A stretch of 64,000 nt of DNA from Chloroflexota bacterium (lineage in GTDB: Bacteria; Chloroflexota; Anaerolineae; CG2-30-64-16). A program made the translations under genes and the position numbers. This document shows positions 27,292 through 35,665 of this stretch, in pieces; position 1 is the first letter of the stretch, and every line of letters begins with the position of its first letter. Location of the stretch: NCBI GenBank assembly GCA_026389845.1, contig JAPLHB010000109.1, positions 62,001 through 126,000 of the forward strand, given 5' to 3'. The notes under the pieces were generated by a model, which made no database searches, was not told the DNA's origin, and saw only the letters and a program-made list of their open reading frames with translations.

Positions 27292-30174
27292 ATGCCCAAA
27301 CAACCCACTTCGACCGATATTACCGCGCACCGTCACGCCGACAAGCGCGCCAACATCCCCACCGAGGAGCTGCGCGACTTCGTCGCCCGCGACGAGCACG
27401 CGCCCAAGACCCTGCGCTATCCCCGCGACCCCTCCCTGGATCCGCAGCTCGTCTGGCAGGGCAAGGATGAGCAGGACGCCGCCGACCTGGCCGTGCCCGC
27501 GGTGCCGATCTACATCCAGGAAAAGATCCACCCGCAGTCCATCATCAACGACCTGCTGGCGCAGGCGGCGCGGCCCGGCTCCGCGCTGCGCGAACAGGCC
27601 GCGGTCTACCAGTTGAACCTCTTCGCCGATTTCAACGGCGGCCCGGAGGAGTTCGAACAAAAAGTCGAGTTCTACCAGCACGAGCAGAACTGGACCAACC
27701 GCCTGATTCTGGGCGACTCGCTGCTGGTGATGGCGAGCCTGGCCGAGAAGGAAGGGCTGAGGGGCAAGGTGCAGACCATCTACCTCGACCCGCCCTACGG
27801 CATCAAGTTCGGCTCCAACTGGCAGGTGAGCACCCGCAAGCGCGACGTGAAGGATGGCAAGGCCGAAGACGCCACCCGCCAGCCCGAACAAATCCGCGCC
27901 TTCCGCGACACCTGGCAGCTCGGCATCCACTCCTACCTGGCCTACCTGCGCGACCGCCTGACCGTGGCCCGCGAGCTGCTGACCGAAACCGGCAGCGTCT
28001 TCGTGCAGATCGGGGATGAGAATGTGCACCTGGTGCGGTGTGTGCTGGATGAGGTGTTTGGGAGCGAGAACTTCTGTACTCAGATAATCTTTCGAAAGAC
28101 CACCACTCAATCTGGTGACATCCTGCCCGCCACTAATGATTATCTGCTCTGGTATGCCAAGAATAAGGAGATGGTAAAGTACCGGACCATCTATCAAGAG
28201 AGGCAAGGGTTCGAATGGGTCAACTATGATTACCTACTTCTGCCGAGCGGTGAGACTCAGCGGCTATCTGGCGTGGAAAAGAGTGGCGATGTCGAGCTTC
28301 CAGTTGGTGCTAGTGTTTATCGGCGGTCTCCGCTAACATCGCTGGATGTGAATCAATCCACCTCTGTGCCATTCGAGTTCTCAGGGAAGGTCTACTCGCC
28401 TGGAAACGGACACTGGAAAACGAGTATCGCCGGAATAAGGATTTTGGGGTATGCAAACCGCCTTGAGGCGTATGGAACAACCTTGAGTTTCAGACGCTTC
28501 GTAAATGACTTCCCGTTCTTCCCCATTTCAGATACTTGGTCGGACACGGCAACCGGCGGCTATGCCGATCCCAAAGTTTACGTCGTCCAGACCAATACTA
28601 AGGTCATCGAGCGTTGTCTCCTCATGACTACCGACCCCGGCGACCTGGTCCTCGACCCCACCTGCGGCAGCGGCACCACCGCCTACGTCGCCGAACAGTG
28701 GGGCCGCCGCTGGATCACCTGCGACACCTCCCGTGTGGCCCTCGCCCTGGCCCGCACTCGCCTCATGGCTGCCAAATACCCCTACTACCTGCTGGCCGAT
28801 TCGCCGGAGGGGCTGGAGAAGGAGCACGCACAATCCGGCGGATTGTGGTACAGCGGTGTGCCGCAATCCGCTGGATTGCGAGATATCCGCAGGGGCTTCG
28901 TTTACAAGCGCGTCCCGCACGTGACCCTCAAATCCATCGCCAACAACGCGGAGATAGACGCCATCCACGCCCGCTGGCAGGCGCAGCTCGACCCCCTGGC
29001 CGCCCAACTCAACACCCTGCTCGGCCAAACCTGGGACGAATGGCAAATCCCGCGCGACCTCGCGCCTCTCGCCGACGAACTCGCCAAGGCCGCGCACAAC
29101 CCGGGACTTGCCGCTGCAATCCGCAATCCGCAATCGCCAATCCGCAATCTCCACGCCCAATACTGGCAAGCCCGTCGCGACCGCCAGGCCGAAATTGACG
29201 CCTCCATCGCCGGACACGCCGACACCGAAACCCTCTACGACCAGCCCTACGAAGACAACAAGCGCATCCGCGTCTGCGGCCCCTTCTCCGTGGAAAGCCT
29301 CTCCCCGCATCGCGTTTTGCCTACCGATGACGGAGCGAGTCATCTGCGGGCCTCTGCGCCCTCTGCGGCGGACTTCACCACCATGATCCTGGACAACCTG
29401 CGCAAAGCCGGCGTCCAAAACACCCGCAAAGCGGAGCGCCTCACCTTCGACCGCCTCGACCCCTACCCCGGCGCCTGGCTCCACGCCACCGGCGAAACCA
29501 CCGAGACCTCCCCTCTCCTGAAGTCGGGAGAGGGGTCGGGGGTGAGGGCCCGCCGCGTCGCGGTCTCCATCGGCCCCGAGCACGGCACCGTCGGCCCGCA
29601 GCACATCAAAGAAGCCGCTAAAGAAGCGGTCCAGGGCGTCGGCTTCGACCTCCTCATCGTCTGCGGCTTCGCCTTCGACCCGCACGTCTCCGAAGAAATC
29701 AAACGCTACGGCGCCCTCACCGTCCTGCCCACCAAAATGAACCCCGACCTGGCGATGGGCGACGAGCTGCTCAAAAAGACCGGCGCCGGCAACCTCTTCA
29801 TGGTCTTCGGCGAGCCGGACGTGGATATCACGAAACAGGGGGACGGACAGCTCATCGTCGAAATCAAGGGCGTAGACGTCTACGACCCGACCACCGGCCA
29901 GATCCGCAACTCATCCACCGACGACATCGCCTGCTGGTTCATAGATACCGACTACGACGGCGAAAGCTTCTTCGTCCGTCACGCCTACTTCACCGGCGCC
30001 GACCAGCCCTACGATAAACTCAAACGCGCCCTGCGCGCCGAAATTGACGAAGCCGCCTGGTCCGCGCTCTACAGCACCGTCAGCCGCCCGTTTGCCCGGC
30101 CCGCGTCCGGCAAAATCGCGGTCAAAGTCATCAACCACTACGGCGACGAAGTCCTCAAAGTGTTCACGGTGTAG
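27292..30174 (+). CDS. Beta-class site-specific DNA methyltransferase (Mod subunit)
   Basis: A 960-residue amino-methyltransferase. Motif IV, DPPYGIKFG (residues 166-174), comes before motif I, DPTCGSGTTAYV (about 455-466), the order of beta-class enzymes such as type III Mod. The segment between them is the target recognition domain. The C-terminal 450 residues resemble a large helper domain ending LIVEIKGVDVYDP...KVINHYGDEVLKVF. Several in-frame low-complexity inserts interrupt it, among them AQSGGLWYSGVPQSAGL from REP palindromes and PLLKSGEGSGVRA. It likely protects the sites cut by the 21557 restriction subunit. Which base is methylated cannot be read from sequence. Confidence 0.88.
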   Translation: MPKQPTSTDITAHRHADKRANIPTEELRDFVARDEHAPKTLRYPRDPSLDPQLVWQGKDEQDAADLAVPAVPIYIQEKIHPQSIINDLLAQAARPGSALREQAAVYQLNLFADFNGGPEEFEQKVEFYQHEQNWTNRLILGDSLLVMASLAEKEGLRGKVQTIYLDPPYGIKFGSNWQVSTRKRDVKDGKAEDATRQPEQIRAFRDTWQLGIHSYLAYLRDRLTVARELLTETGSVFVQIGDENVHLVRCVLDEVFGSENFCTQIIFRKTTTQSGDILPATNDYLLWYAKNKEMVKYRTIYQERQGFEWVNYDYLLLPSGETQRLSGVEKSGDVELPVGASVYRRSPLTSLDVNQSTSVPFEFSGKVYSPGNGHWKTSIAGIRILGYANRLEAYGTTLSFRRFVNDFPFFPISDTWSDTATGGYADPKVYVVQTNTKVIERCLLMTTDPGDLVLDPTCGSGTTAYVAEQWGRRWITCDTSRVALALARTRLMAAKYPYYLLADSPEGLEKEHAQSGGLWYSGVPQSAGLRDIRRGFVYKRVPHVTLKSIANNAEIDAIHARWQAQLDPLAAQLNTLLGQTWDEWQIPRDLAPLADELAKAAHNPGLAAAIRNPQSPIRNLHAQYWQARRDRQAEIDASIAGHADTETLYDQPYEDNKRIRVCGPFSVESLSPHRVLPTDDGASHLRASAPSAADFTTMILDNLRKAGVQNTRKAERLTFDRLDPYPGAWLHATGETTETSPLLKSGEGSGVRARRVAVSIGPEHGTVGPQHIKEAAKEAVQGVGFDLLIVCGFAFDPHVSEEIKRYGALTVLPTKMNPDLAMGDELLKKTGAGNLFMVFGEPDVDITKQGDGQLIVEIKGVDVYDPTTGQIRNSSTDDIACWFIDTDYDGESFFVRHAYFTGADQPYDKLKRALRAEIDEAAWSALYSTVSRPFARPASGKIAVKVINHYGDEVLKVFTV
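28060..28612 (+). other. Target recognition segment with lower GC and different codon use
   Basis: Within the methyltransferase gene this stretch uses many A/T-ending codons (for example in the segment encoding DILPATNDYLLWYAKNK), whereas the flanks are strongly C/G-ending. The change begins and ends close to the expected edges of the target recognition domain. It suggests replacement by recombination. Confidence 0.55.
28829..28880. repeat. REP palindrome pair inserted in frame in the methyltransferase gene
   Basis: CACAATCCGGCGGATTGTG and CGCAATCCGCTGGATTGCG lie back to back, here in divergent order. They are translated as QSGGLWYSGVPQSAGL, residues that no methyltransferase motif accounts for. 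Confidence 0.85.
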
Positions 30175-30322
30175 GGATGATTGAGAATCGCGTGGGTGCA
30201 AGCGGGGCAGGTGGTGTCGCATGCGTGGGGGCGAAGTTGGGTTCGGCGATCCTCTGGGGAGCCCGGAGGTCGGCCATCAGACCGCCTCCATCAAATGGCA
30301 TTCCTACCGAACGGCACAGCCT

Positions 30323-33300
30323 TCACCGTTGACTCTGCATTTCGTCCAGGAGACGTTTTGCCTTCTCTCGCGTCCCCTCCTCGCTGGCCGGGTGACCGAG
30401 CACGAGCGTCAGCAGATCCGCGGCGCGGCGCGGACAGCTCAGCCGGGCGTAGAGCGCCGCCAGGTTGACCAGCACGTTCATCGCCACCGGCAGCGTCTCG
30501 GTGCGCCGCGCCAGGGCCAGCGCCTCCCGCAGATAGCCCCTGGCCTGCCCGTAGTCCCCCAATACGGTCGCCGTCTCGCCCAGGTTGCTCAGGCTGGTCA
30601 TCACGTTCCATTGATCCTGGATCGCCCGGCCGATGGCGAGGGCTTCGGCGTAACTGGCCCGCGCCTCAGTGTAGCGCCCCTCGATCTGGGCGACTTCCCC
30701 CAGGTTGCCCAGCGCGGTCGCCTGCCCCGCCAGGTCCCCCACGTCCCGGCAGATCGCCAGGCTTTGCCGATAGAACGCCGCGGCTTCATCGTACTGCCCC
30801 AGGATGTGCAACACCGTGCCCAGGTTGTTGAGGTGCATCGCCTCGCCGTACCGGTCGCCCAGGTCACGGCTGAGCGCCAGGCATTCCTCGAACAGACGCC
30901 GCGCGCGCGCGTAGTCACCGCGGTGACACGCGATATCTCCCAGCGCGTTGAGCGGTACCAGCGCCAAGCGCGGATCGCCGCTGCGCCGGGCGACGGTCAG
31001 GCTGGCATCCAGCAACTCCTGTGCCTGGGCGATCTCGCCCGCGCGATACCGGGTCTCGCTCAACAAAAAGAGCGCCCGCGTCTCGTCCCACGCGTCGCCG
31101 AGCTGTCGCGCCAGCGCCAATGCTTCCTCCGCCAATTGCCCGGCCGCGCCGCGCCGGCCGCGCTTCTGGAGCACGTTTGCCAGCCGTACCAGGCAAAACG
31201 CGCGCAGACCTGACAGGTCTCCCAGACCTGTCAGGTCTAGGGCTTGCTCCAGATCGGCCTGGGCCTGCTCATATTGGCCGAGGCGGTGTCGGAGCGCGCC
31301 GCGGCGGGAGAGGAGAACACTCCAGACCCGAAGGGTTTTCGGAAACCCTTCGGGTCTCATAAGCGCTTCATCAAACAGCTCCACCCCCTCCCGAAACCGG
31401 CTCCGCATGTCGAAGAATAGATACAGCCCCTCGACGCTCTGCCTGATCGCGTCCCTCCGGTCGTTTACGACGGCCCACCGCCACGCCCGGCGCGCGTTCT
31501 CGATCTCGACGCCCACCTCGGCCAACGCCTGCTTCTGTCCGGCGCCGCGCAGCCGCGGGGATTGTTGCGCCAGGAACGCGGCGAAATGACGGGCGTGCTG
31601 CGCCTCCGTGATCGCCTGCGCCACCGGATCGGCCGCCAGCTTCCCAGCGGCGTAGGGCCGGAGCGCCTCGTGCACGTCGTAGCGCCCGGCGCCATCGTGG
31701 CGCAACAGCGACCGATCCACCAGGCCGGCCAAGTCGGCCGGCGAGGCGGCGGCCACTTCTCGCGCCGCCGCGGCGGTGAACCCGCCGCGGAAGATCGAAA
31801 GCGCGGCGAAGACGGCCTGCGCTGCCGGGGTGAGGAGCTGCCACGAGTACTCGAACGCGGCGCGCAGGCTGCGCTGACGGTCGGGGACGTTGCGGGCTGC
31901 GGCCGAGAGAAAATCCAGGGTGCGGGTGATCTCGGCGGCGATTTCCTCACACGAACGCGCCCCGACCGCCGCGGCCGCCAGCTCGACTCCCAACGGCAAT
32001 CCCTCCACCAGTTGGCAGATGCGAACGGCCGCGGCCTGGTCGTCGGCCGTAAAGGCGAAGCGCCGGTCGGCCCCCCGCGCGCAGCGGAGAAAGAGGGCGA
32101 GGGCGTCGTAGTCATCTACGTGCCAGGCACTTCCGAAGTGCCCGGCACGTGACAGCGGATCTGGATACGCCAACCCCTCCACCGCGTAGACGCATTCCTC
32201 CCGCAGCTCCAGCCGTTGGCGTGAGGTGGCGAGGATGACGACGCCGGGCGCGTGCGCCAGGATGTCGGCCAGGAGGTCAATCCCTCTTTGTTCTTCGAGG
32301 AGGTGCTCCAGGTTATCCAGGATCAGCAGCAGCACCTTGCCGCGCAGGTAGGCCAGGAGTTGCGCCAGTGGATCTTCGCGCTCCGAGAACGCCAGCCCGA
32401 TGGCATCGGCAAGCGCGGCGGGGATTTGCGCTGCGGCGGCCAGCGCAGCCAACGGGACGAAATAGACACCGTCATCGAAGAGCCCCACCTGCTCCCGGCC
32501 GGCTTCCAGCGCCAGCCGCGTCTTGCCGCTGCCGCCCGGCCCGGTCAGGGTCAGCAAGCGACAGCCGGGGTCGGCCAGGGCGGCGGCGATGTCGGCCAGC
32601 TCGGCGGCGCGGCCGACGAAGGGGGTGGGATCGGGAGGCAGGTTGTGCCGGGCGAGGGGGAGGCGCGGAGACAGCGGCGCGTTGCGGCCGGCCGCGGCGC
32701 GTATCTGCGCATAGAGCGCGGTCGTCTCGGACGCCAGCTCGACGCTCAGCTCCTCCCGCAGATAGCGGCGACAGGCCAGGTACTGCGCCTGGGCCGCGCT
32801 CCACTGGCCGTCGAGCGCGAGCAACCGCATGAGTTGGCTGGCCGCGGTCTCTTCCCACGGGGCCAGCTCGACCAGGCGACCGGCCGCCTGGCGCGCCAGG
32901 GCGTACTCGCCGCGGCGCTCGTGGTACTCGGCCAACACCGAAAACGCCTCCAACGCCCGCCGGCTGAGAGCTTCCCGCTGGAGGGTAGCCCATTCCTCGA
33001 ACGCCGCGCTGCCGCTGAGGAAGAACTGATCGAGGAAGTGGCCGCGGTAGAGGGTGGCGGCCTGGCGCAGACGGCGGACGTCCAGTCGCCCGGTCGCGGA
33101 TCGCGGACCGTAGTGTCGCAGTGCCGCGTCCACGTGCTCGCGAAACGCCCGCACGTCCAGCCAATGGTCGCTGGCCGGGTTGAGCAGCACCGCGTCGGGC
33201 GTCGTCAGCAAGAAGGGCGCGGGCCGGTCTTCGTCGGCCAGGGCCTTGCGCAACGCGGAAAGCGCCTGGCGCAGGCTGTGGAGCGCCCGTTGCTCCGGCT

Positions 33301-33469
33301 GATCGCCCCAGAGCAGGCCGGCCAGGAACTCGCGGCGGTGCGGCCGGCCGGCTTCGACGGCCAGGTAGGCCAGCAGCGCCCGCGTCTTGTCGGTCCCGAA
33401 CACGGCGATCGGCTTGTCGTCCAGCGTCGCCTCGAATGGGCCGAGCAGCGAAAGGCGGAGTTGGCTCAT
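30323..33469 (-). CDS. SARP-type transcriptional activator with NB-ARC and TPR domains
   Basis: A 1048-residue regulator like AfsR. Residues 1-95 are a winged-helix DNA-binding domain (LLGPFEATLDDKP), about 103-255 a bacterial transcriptional activation domain (LDVRAFREHV), then an NB-ARC ATPase with Walker A LTGPGGSGKTRLA (310-317) and Walker B LLLILDNLEHLL (about 381-390). TPR repeats fill about 690-1040 (ALGNLGEVAQIEGRYTEARA). The ATG at 33469 was chosen because TGAGG lies upstream. Three palindromes add in-frame residues (for example LTGLGDLSGLR). It is divergent from the secreted-protein genes at 33.6-43.1 kb and may control them; direct repeats in the shared spacer support that. Confidence 0.92.
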   Translation of the reverse strand: MSQLRLSLLGPFEATLDDKPIAVFGTDKTRALLAYLAVEAGRPHRREFLAGLLWGDQPEQRALHSLRQALSALRKALADEDRPAPFLLTTPDAVLLNPASDHWLDVRAFREHVDAALRHYGPRSATGRLDVRRLRQAATLYRGHFLDQFFLSGSAAFEEWATLQREALSRRALEAFSVLAEYHERRGEYALARQAAGRLVELAPWEETAASQLMRLLALDGQWSAAQAQYLACRRYLREELSVELASETTALYAQIRAAAGRNAPLSPRLPLARHNLPPDPTPFVGRAAELADIAAALADPGCRLLTLTGPGGSGKTRLALEAGREQVGLFDDGVYFVPLAALAAAAQIPAALADAIGLAFSEREDPLAQLLAYLRGKVLLLILDNLEHLLEEQRGIDLLADILAHAPGVVILATSRQRLELREECVYAVEGLAYPDPLSRAGHFGSAWHVDDYDALALFLRCARGADRRFAFTADDQAAAVRICQLVEGLPLGVELAAAAVGARSCEEIAAEITRTLDFLSAAARNVPDRQRSLRAAFEYSWQLLTPAAQAVFAALSIFRGGFTAAAAREVAAASPADLAGLVDRSLLRHDGAGRYDVHEALRPYAAGKLAADPVAQAITEAQHARHFAAFLAQQSPRLRGAGQKQALAEVGVEIENARRAWRWAVVNDRRDAIRQSVEGLYLFFDMRSRFREGVELFDEALMRPEGFPKTLRVWSVLLSRRGALRHRLGQYEQAQADLEQALDLTGLGDLSGLRAFCLVRLANVLQKRGRRGAAGQLAEEALALARQLGDAWDETRALFLLSETRYRAGEIAQAQELLDASLTVARRSGDPRLALVPLNALGDIACHRGDYARARRLFEECLALSRDLGDRYGEAMHLNNLGTVLHILGQYDEAAAFYRQSLAICRDVGDLAGQATALGNLGEVAQIEGRYTEARASYAEALAIGRAIQDQWNVMTSLSNLGETATVLGDYGQARGYLREALALARRTETLPVAMNVLVNLAALYARLSCPRRAADLLTLVLGHPASEEGTREKAKRLLDEMQSQR
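31206..31238. repeat. In-frame palindrome in SARP gene (AGACCTG type)
   Basis: Perfect 15-base arms (AGACCTGACAGGTCT) around CCC, 33 bases in all. A close relative is inside the second zinc protease gene (42163). Confidence 0.85.
31324..31357. repeat. In-frame palindrome in SARP gene (AGACCCGAAGG type)
   Basis: Perfect 15-base arms (AGACCCGAAGGGTTT) around TCGG. Translated as part of MRPEGFPKTLRVWS. Confidence 0.85.
32118..32150. repeat. In-frame palindrome in SARP gene (TGCCAGGCACTT type)
   Basis: Arms ACGTGCCAGGCACTT and AAGTGCCCGGCACGT around CCG. Translated as SRAGHFGSAWHVD inside the NB-ARC domain. Same type as 11772 and 45308. Confidence 0.8.
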
Positions 33470-33489
33470 GGCGTACCTCAATACATGCA

Positions 33490-33529
33490 ATTATACAGCA
33501 GAATGGGAGCTTTGACGCTTTTTTGACGC
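33490..33529 (-). promoter_or_regulatory. SARP promoter with two direct repeats spaced 11 bases
   Basis: A TATAAT box (minus strand, 33490-33495) is preceded, 15 bases further upstream, by GCGTCAAA twice, 11 bases from start to start. SARP regulators characteristically bind short direct repeats at one helical turn overlapping the -35 region. The repeats also lie upstream of the divergent small-protein gene, so they could serve both directions. Confidence 0.5.
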
Positions 33530-33577
33530 GCCTGGTCTACCATGAAGACGAGCAGCAAAGGGAAAAGGACACCAGCC

Positions 33578-33874
33578 ATGACGACCCACTATCACGCCTA
33601 CCTGCTCCGCTTGTGGCAGACGGGTAGCCCCGATGACCTGGCCTGGCGGGCCTCGCTGGAGGACCCGCACACGCGGCAGGTGATCGGTTTCGGCAGCCTG
33701 GATGAGCTACTGGAGCATTTGCGGCATTTATCTATTCAAGACGTTTCATTCTCAAGGCAAAGGAGCGAATCCCATGAAACTCAAGTCCCTCTCGATCGTG
33801 ACCGTGCTGGCGGTGGCGGTGTTGCTGGCCCTGTTGTTCGGGCTGTTGAGCGTGAACCGCAGCGCGGCCAGTGA
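33578..33874 (+). CDS. Small protein upstream of the secreted-protein genes
   Basis: The 98-residue frame begins TTHYHAYLLRLWQTGSPDDL and continues WRASLEDPHTRQVIGFGSLD, a pattern I associate with short (about 60-residue) proteins in Chloroflexota that have no assigned role. The ATG at 33578 has AAGGA upstream. After the recognisable part, at about residue 60, the frame continues over an Arg/Gly-rich stretch that overlaps the beta-helix gene by about 100 bases. The original stop may have been lost, or the extra tail is simply read-through. It is divergent from the SARP gene. Confidence 0.5.
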   Translation: MTTHYHAYLLRLWQTGSPDDLAWRASLEDPHTRQVIGFGSLDELLEHLRHLSIQDVSFSRQRSESHETQVPLDRDRAGGGGVAGPVVRAVEREPQRGQ

Positions 33875-35432
33875 CCCGGCGCCGGTCGCCCGGCCGGCGT
33901 CGGTCGCGACAATACCGACGACGGTCATCACCGTGACCAGCGGCACCGACCCCGACGACAGCCAGAGCAAGACGTGCTACACCGATCCCGCGGGGCCGGC
34001 CGGACCGCCAACCGCGCCGTGCACCCTGCGGCGGGCGATCGTCGAAGCCAACAACCTGTCGGCCGGCGCCCGGCCGATCCTCATCAAGTTCAACATCCCC
34101 CAGGACCCGGCGCACGGTTACGTGGCCGCGCTGGGCATCTGGAAGATCCAGGTGTACAATACTACCCAGACCGTGGCCCTGGGCCGCCTGGCCGATGGCC
34201 GGATCATCATTGACGGGACGGCCCAGCCCGGCGGAAGGGCCACCGGGCCGAAGATCATCATCGTCGGTCCCGGCACCGGACAGAGGAACGGGCTGGTGGT
34301 CGGCGACGTGGCGGGCGACAACAGCAACGAGTTGCGCGGCCTGGCCTTCCAGAATTTCAAGGATCACCTCCTCGTCAACACGGACTACAACGTCATCGAG
34401 AACAACTGGTTCGGCCTGACCGACGACGGCAACCTGCCCTATCTCCGCGGGGGCAACCCACAGGACGGCAGCGGCAGCAGCGGCGTCGCGATCAGCGCGG
34501 GTGCGGATCACAACCTCATCCGCACCAACGTCTTCCTCGGCTTCGACGGCGTGTCTGCGGCCATCCGCGAGGCGGCGAATACCTTCAGCGAGAACCTGGT
34601 GGGCACGACGGCCGACGGTCGGACGCCCGGCAAGCAGACCGATCCGAGCCTGATCTGCACGCCGGTGGACTGGCTGGCAGGCGGCGGGGTCAGCGTGGAG
34701 GGCCAGGGGCAGGTAATCGAAAACAACACCTTCGCCGCGCTGCGCCAGGAGATCAGCGCGACCGCGATGCAGCCGGAGGCGATCCGCGCTTCGGGAACCG
34801 GCCACTTCATCCGCAACAACCGCATCGGGCTGGACGGCCACGGCAACGAGGTCGGCATCTGCGGCCGGGGCGTCTACCTGATCAGCAGCCCCAAGACGAT
34901 GCAGGTGTACGGCAACACGTTTGTCGAGACGCGGCTGGCGGCCATCTCCCTGAACGATCCGCTGTACGACGCCAACACGCTGCGCGGTAACACGATCAAG
35001 AAGACCTCGCCGTGGCCGCAGGTGGACGGAAGCGCCAAGCCGGAAAATGCGATCCAGCTCAACACCAGCCTGCCGGACGCCTTCGAGAACTTCAAGCCGG
35101 CCGCGGTGACGCAGATCGCCGGCGTGACGGTGAGCGGCACGAGCGGCGCCGGCAGCGCCTGCCCCAACTGCGTGATCGAGCTGTTCCTGGACGACAACGA
35201 CGCCATCCAAGAGGCGCTGCAATCGCTGGCCGTGATCACCGCGACCGCCAGCGGCGCGTGGACCGCGACCCTGCCCGCGGCGCTGGCGGCCGGCCAGGGG
35301 ATCCGCACCACCAGCACCACCGCGCAGTACAACACCATCGCCGGCATGAGCGCTGGAACGACCACGGGACTGTCGGATCTTTACGCGCCGATGCTCAAGA
35401 CATATCTGCCGGCCGTGGCCAAGAAGAAGTAG
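33774..35432 (+). CDS. Secreted right-handed beta-helix protein with CSLREA-type motif
   Basis: A signal peptide spans about residues 1-32. CTLRRAIVEAN (Cys83 onward) is the CSLREA-type motif that precedes parallel beta-helix domains. Repeated short coils follow, such as NVIENNWFGLTDDGN, HFIRNNRIGLDGHGN and MQVYGNTFVETRLAAI. An Ig-like strand set closes the protein before a C-terminal KTYLPAVAKKK. Beta-helix proteins of this kind bind or cleave polysaccharide; no catalytic residue can be named here. The ATG at 33774 follows AAGGAG. It leads a row of genes whose products all have the YLP tail. Length is 552 residues. Confidence 0.8.
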   Translation: MKLKSLSIVTVLAVAVLLALLFGLLSVNRSAASDPAPVARPASVATIPTTVITVTSGTDPDDSQSKTCYTDPAGPAGPPTAPCTLRRAIVEANNLSAGARPILIKFNIPQDPAHGYVAALGIWKIQVYNTTQTVALGRLADGRIIIDGTAQPGGRATGPKIIIVGPGTGQRNGLVVGDVAGDNSNELRGLAFQNFKDHLLVNTDYNVIENNWFGLTDDGNLPYLRGGNPQDGSGSSGVAISAGADHNLIRTNVFLGFDGVSAAIREAANTFSENLVGTTADGRTPGKQTDPSLICTPVDWLAGGGVSVEGQGQVIENNTFAALRQEISATAMQPEAIRASGTGHFIRNNRIGLDGHGNEVGICGRGVYLISSPKTMQVYGNTFVETRLAAISLNDPLYDANTLRGNTIKKTSPWPQVDGSAKPENAIQLNTSLPDAFENFKPAAVTQIAGVTVSGTSGAGSACPNCVIELFLDDNDAIQEALQSLAVITATASGAWTATLPAALAAGQGIRTTSTTAQYNTIAGMSAGTTTGLSDLYAPMLKTYLPAVAKKK

Positions 35433-35440
35433 CGAAGCAG

Positions 35441-35599
35441 GCATCCTGAGCGGAGCTTCATCCTGAGCGTCTGGGGCGAAGGATGAAGCGGAGTCGAAGG
35501 AGCCTGCGGAGCGGTCGTTGCGTAAGGCCGCATTCCTTCGACTTCACTCCCGCTTCGACTCCGTTGCACTGCGCTCAGCGTCCGTTCCGCTCAGGATGC
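35441..35599. repeat. Nested inverted-repeat element between secreted-protein genes
   Basis: Perfect 14-base ends GCATCCTGAGCGGA and TCCGCTCAGGATGC enclose further mirrored segments (GAGTCGAAGGA and TCCTTCGACTT). It shares the CCTGAGCGG core with the 135-base element at 10393, 14148, 47749 and 61935. No gene is present in it. Confidence 0.75.
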
Positions 35600-35665
35600 T
35601 TTCTTGTTCAATCAGGCGGACAGTTACCAATCAGTAAGCAACGAACGTTCGGAGGAGGCAAAACC

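Noticed and set aside
28200..28230. tRNA-like GGTTCGAAT sequence
   Set aside because: It lies within the methyltransferase reading frame and no acceptor stem or anticodon arm surrounds it. No tRNA was found in the window.
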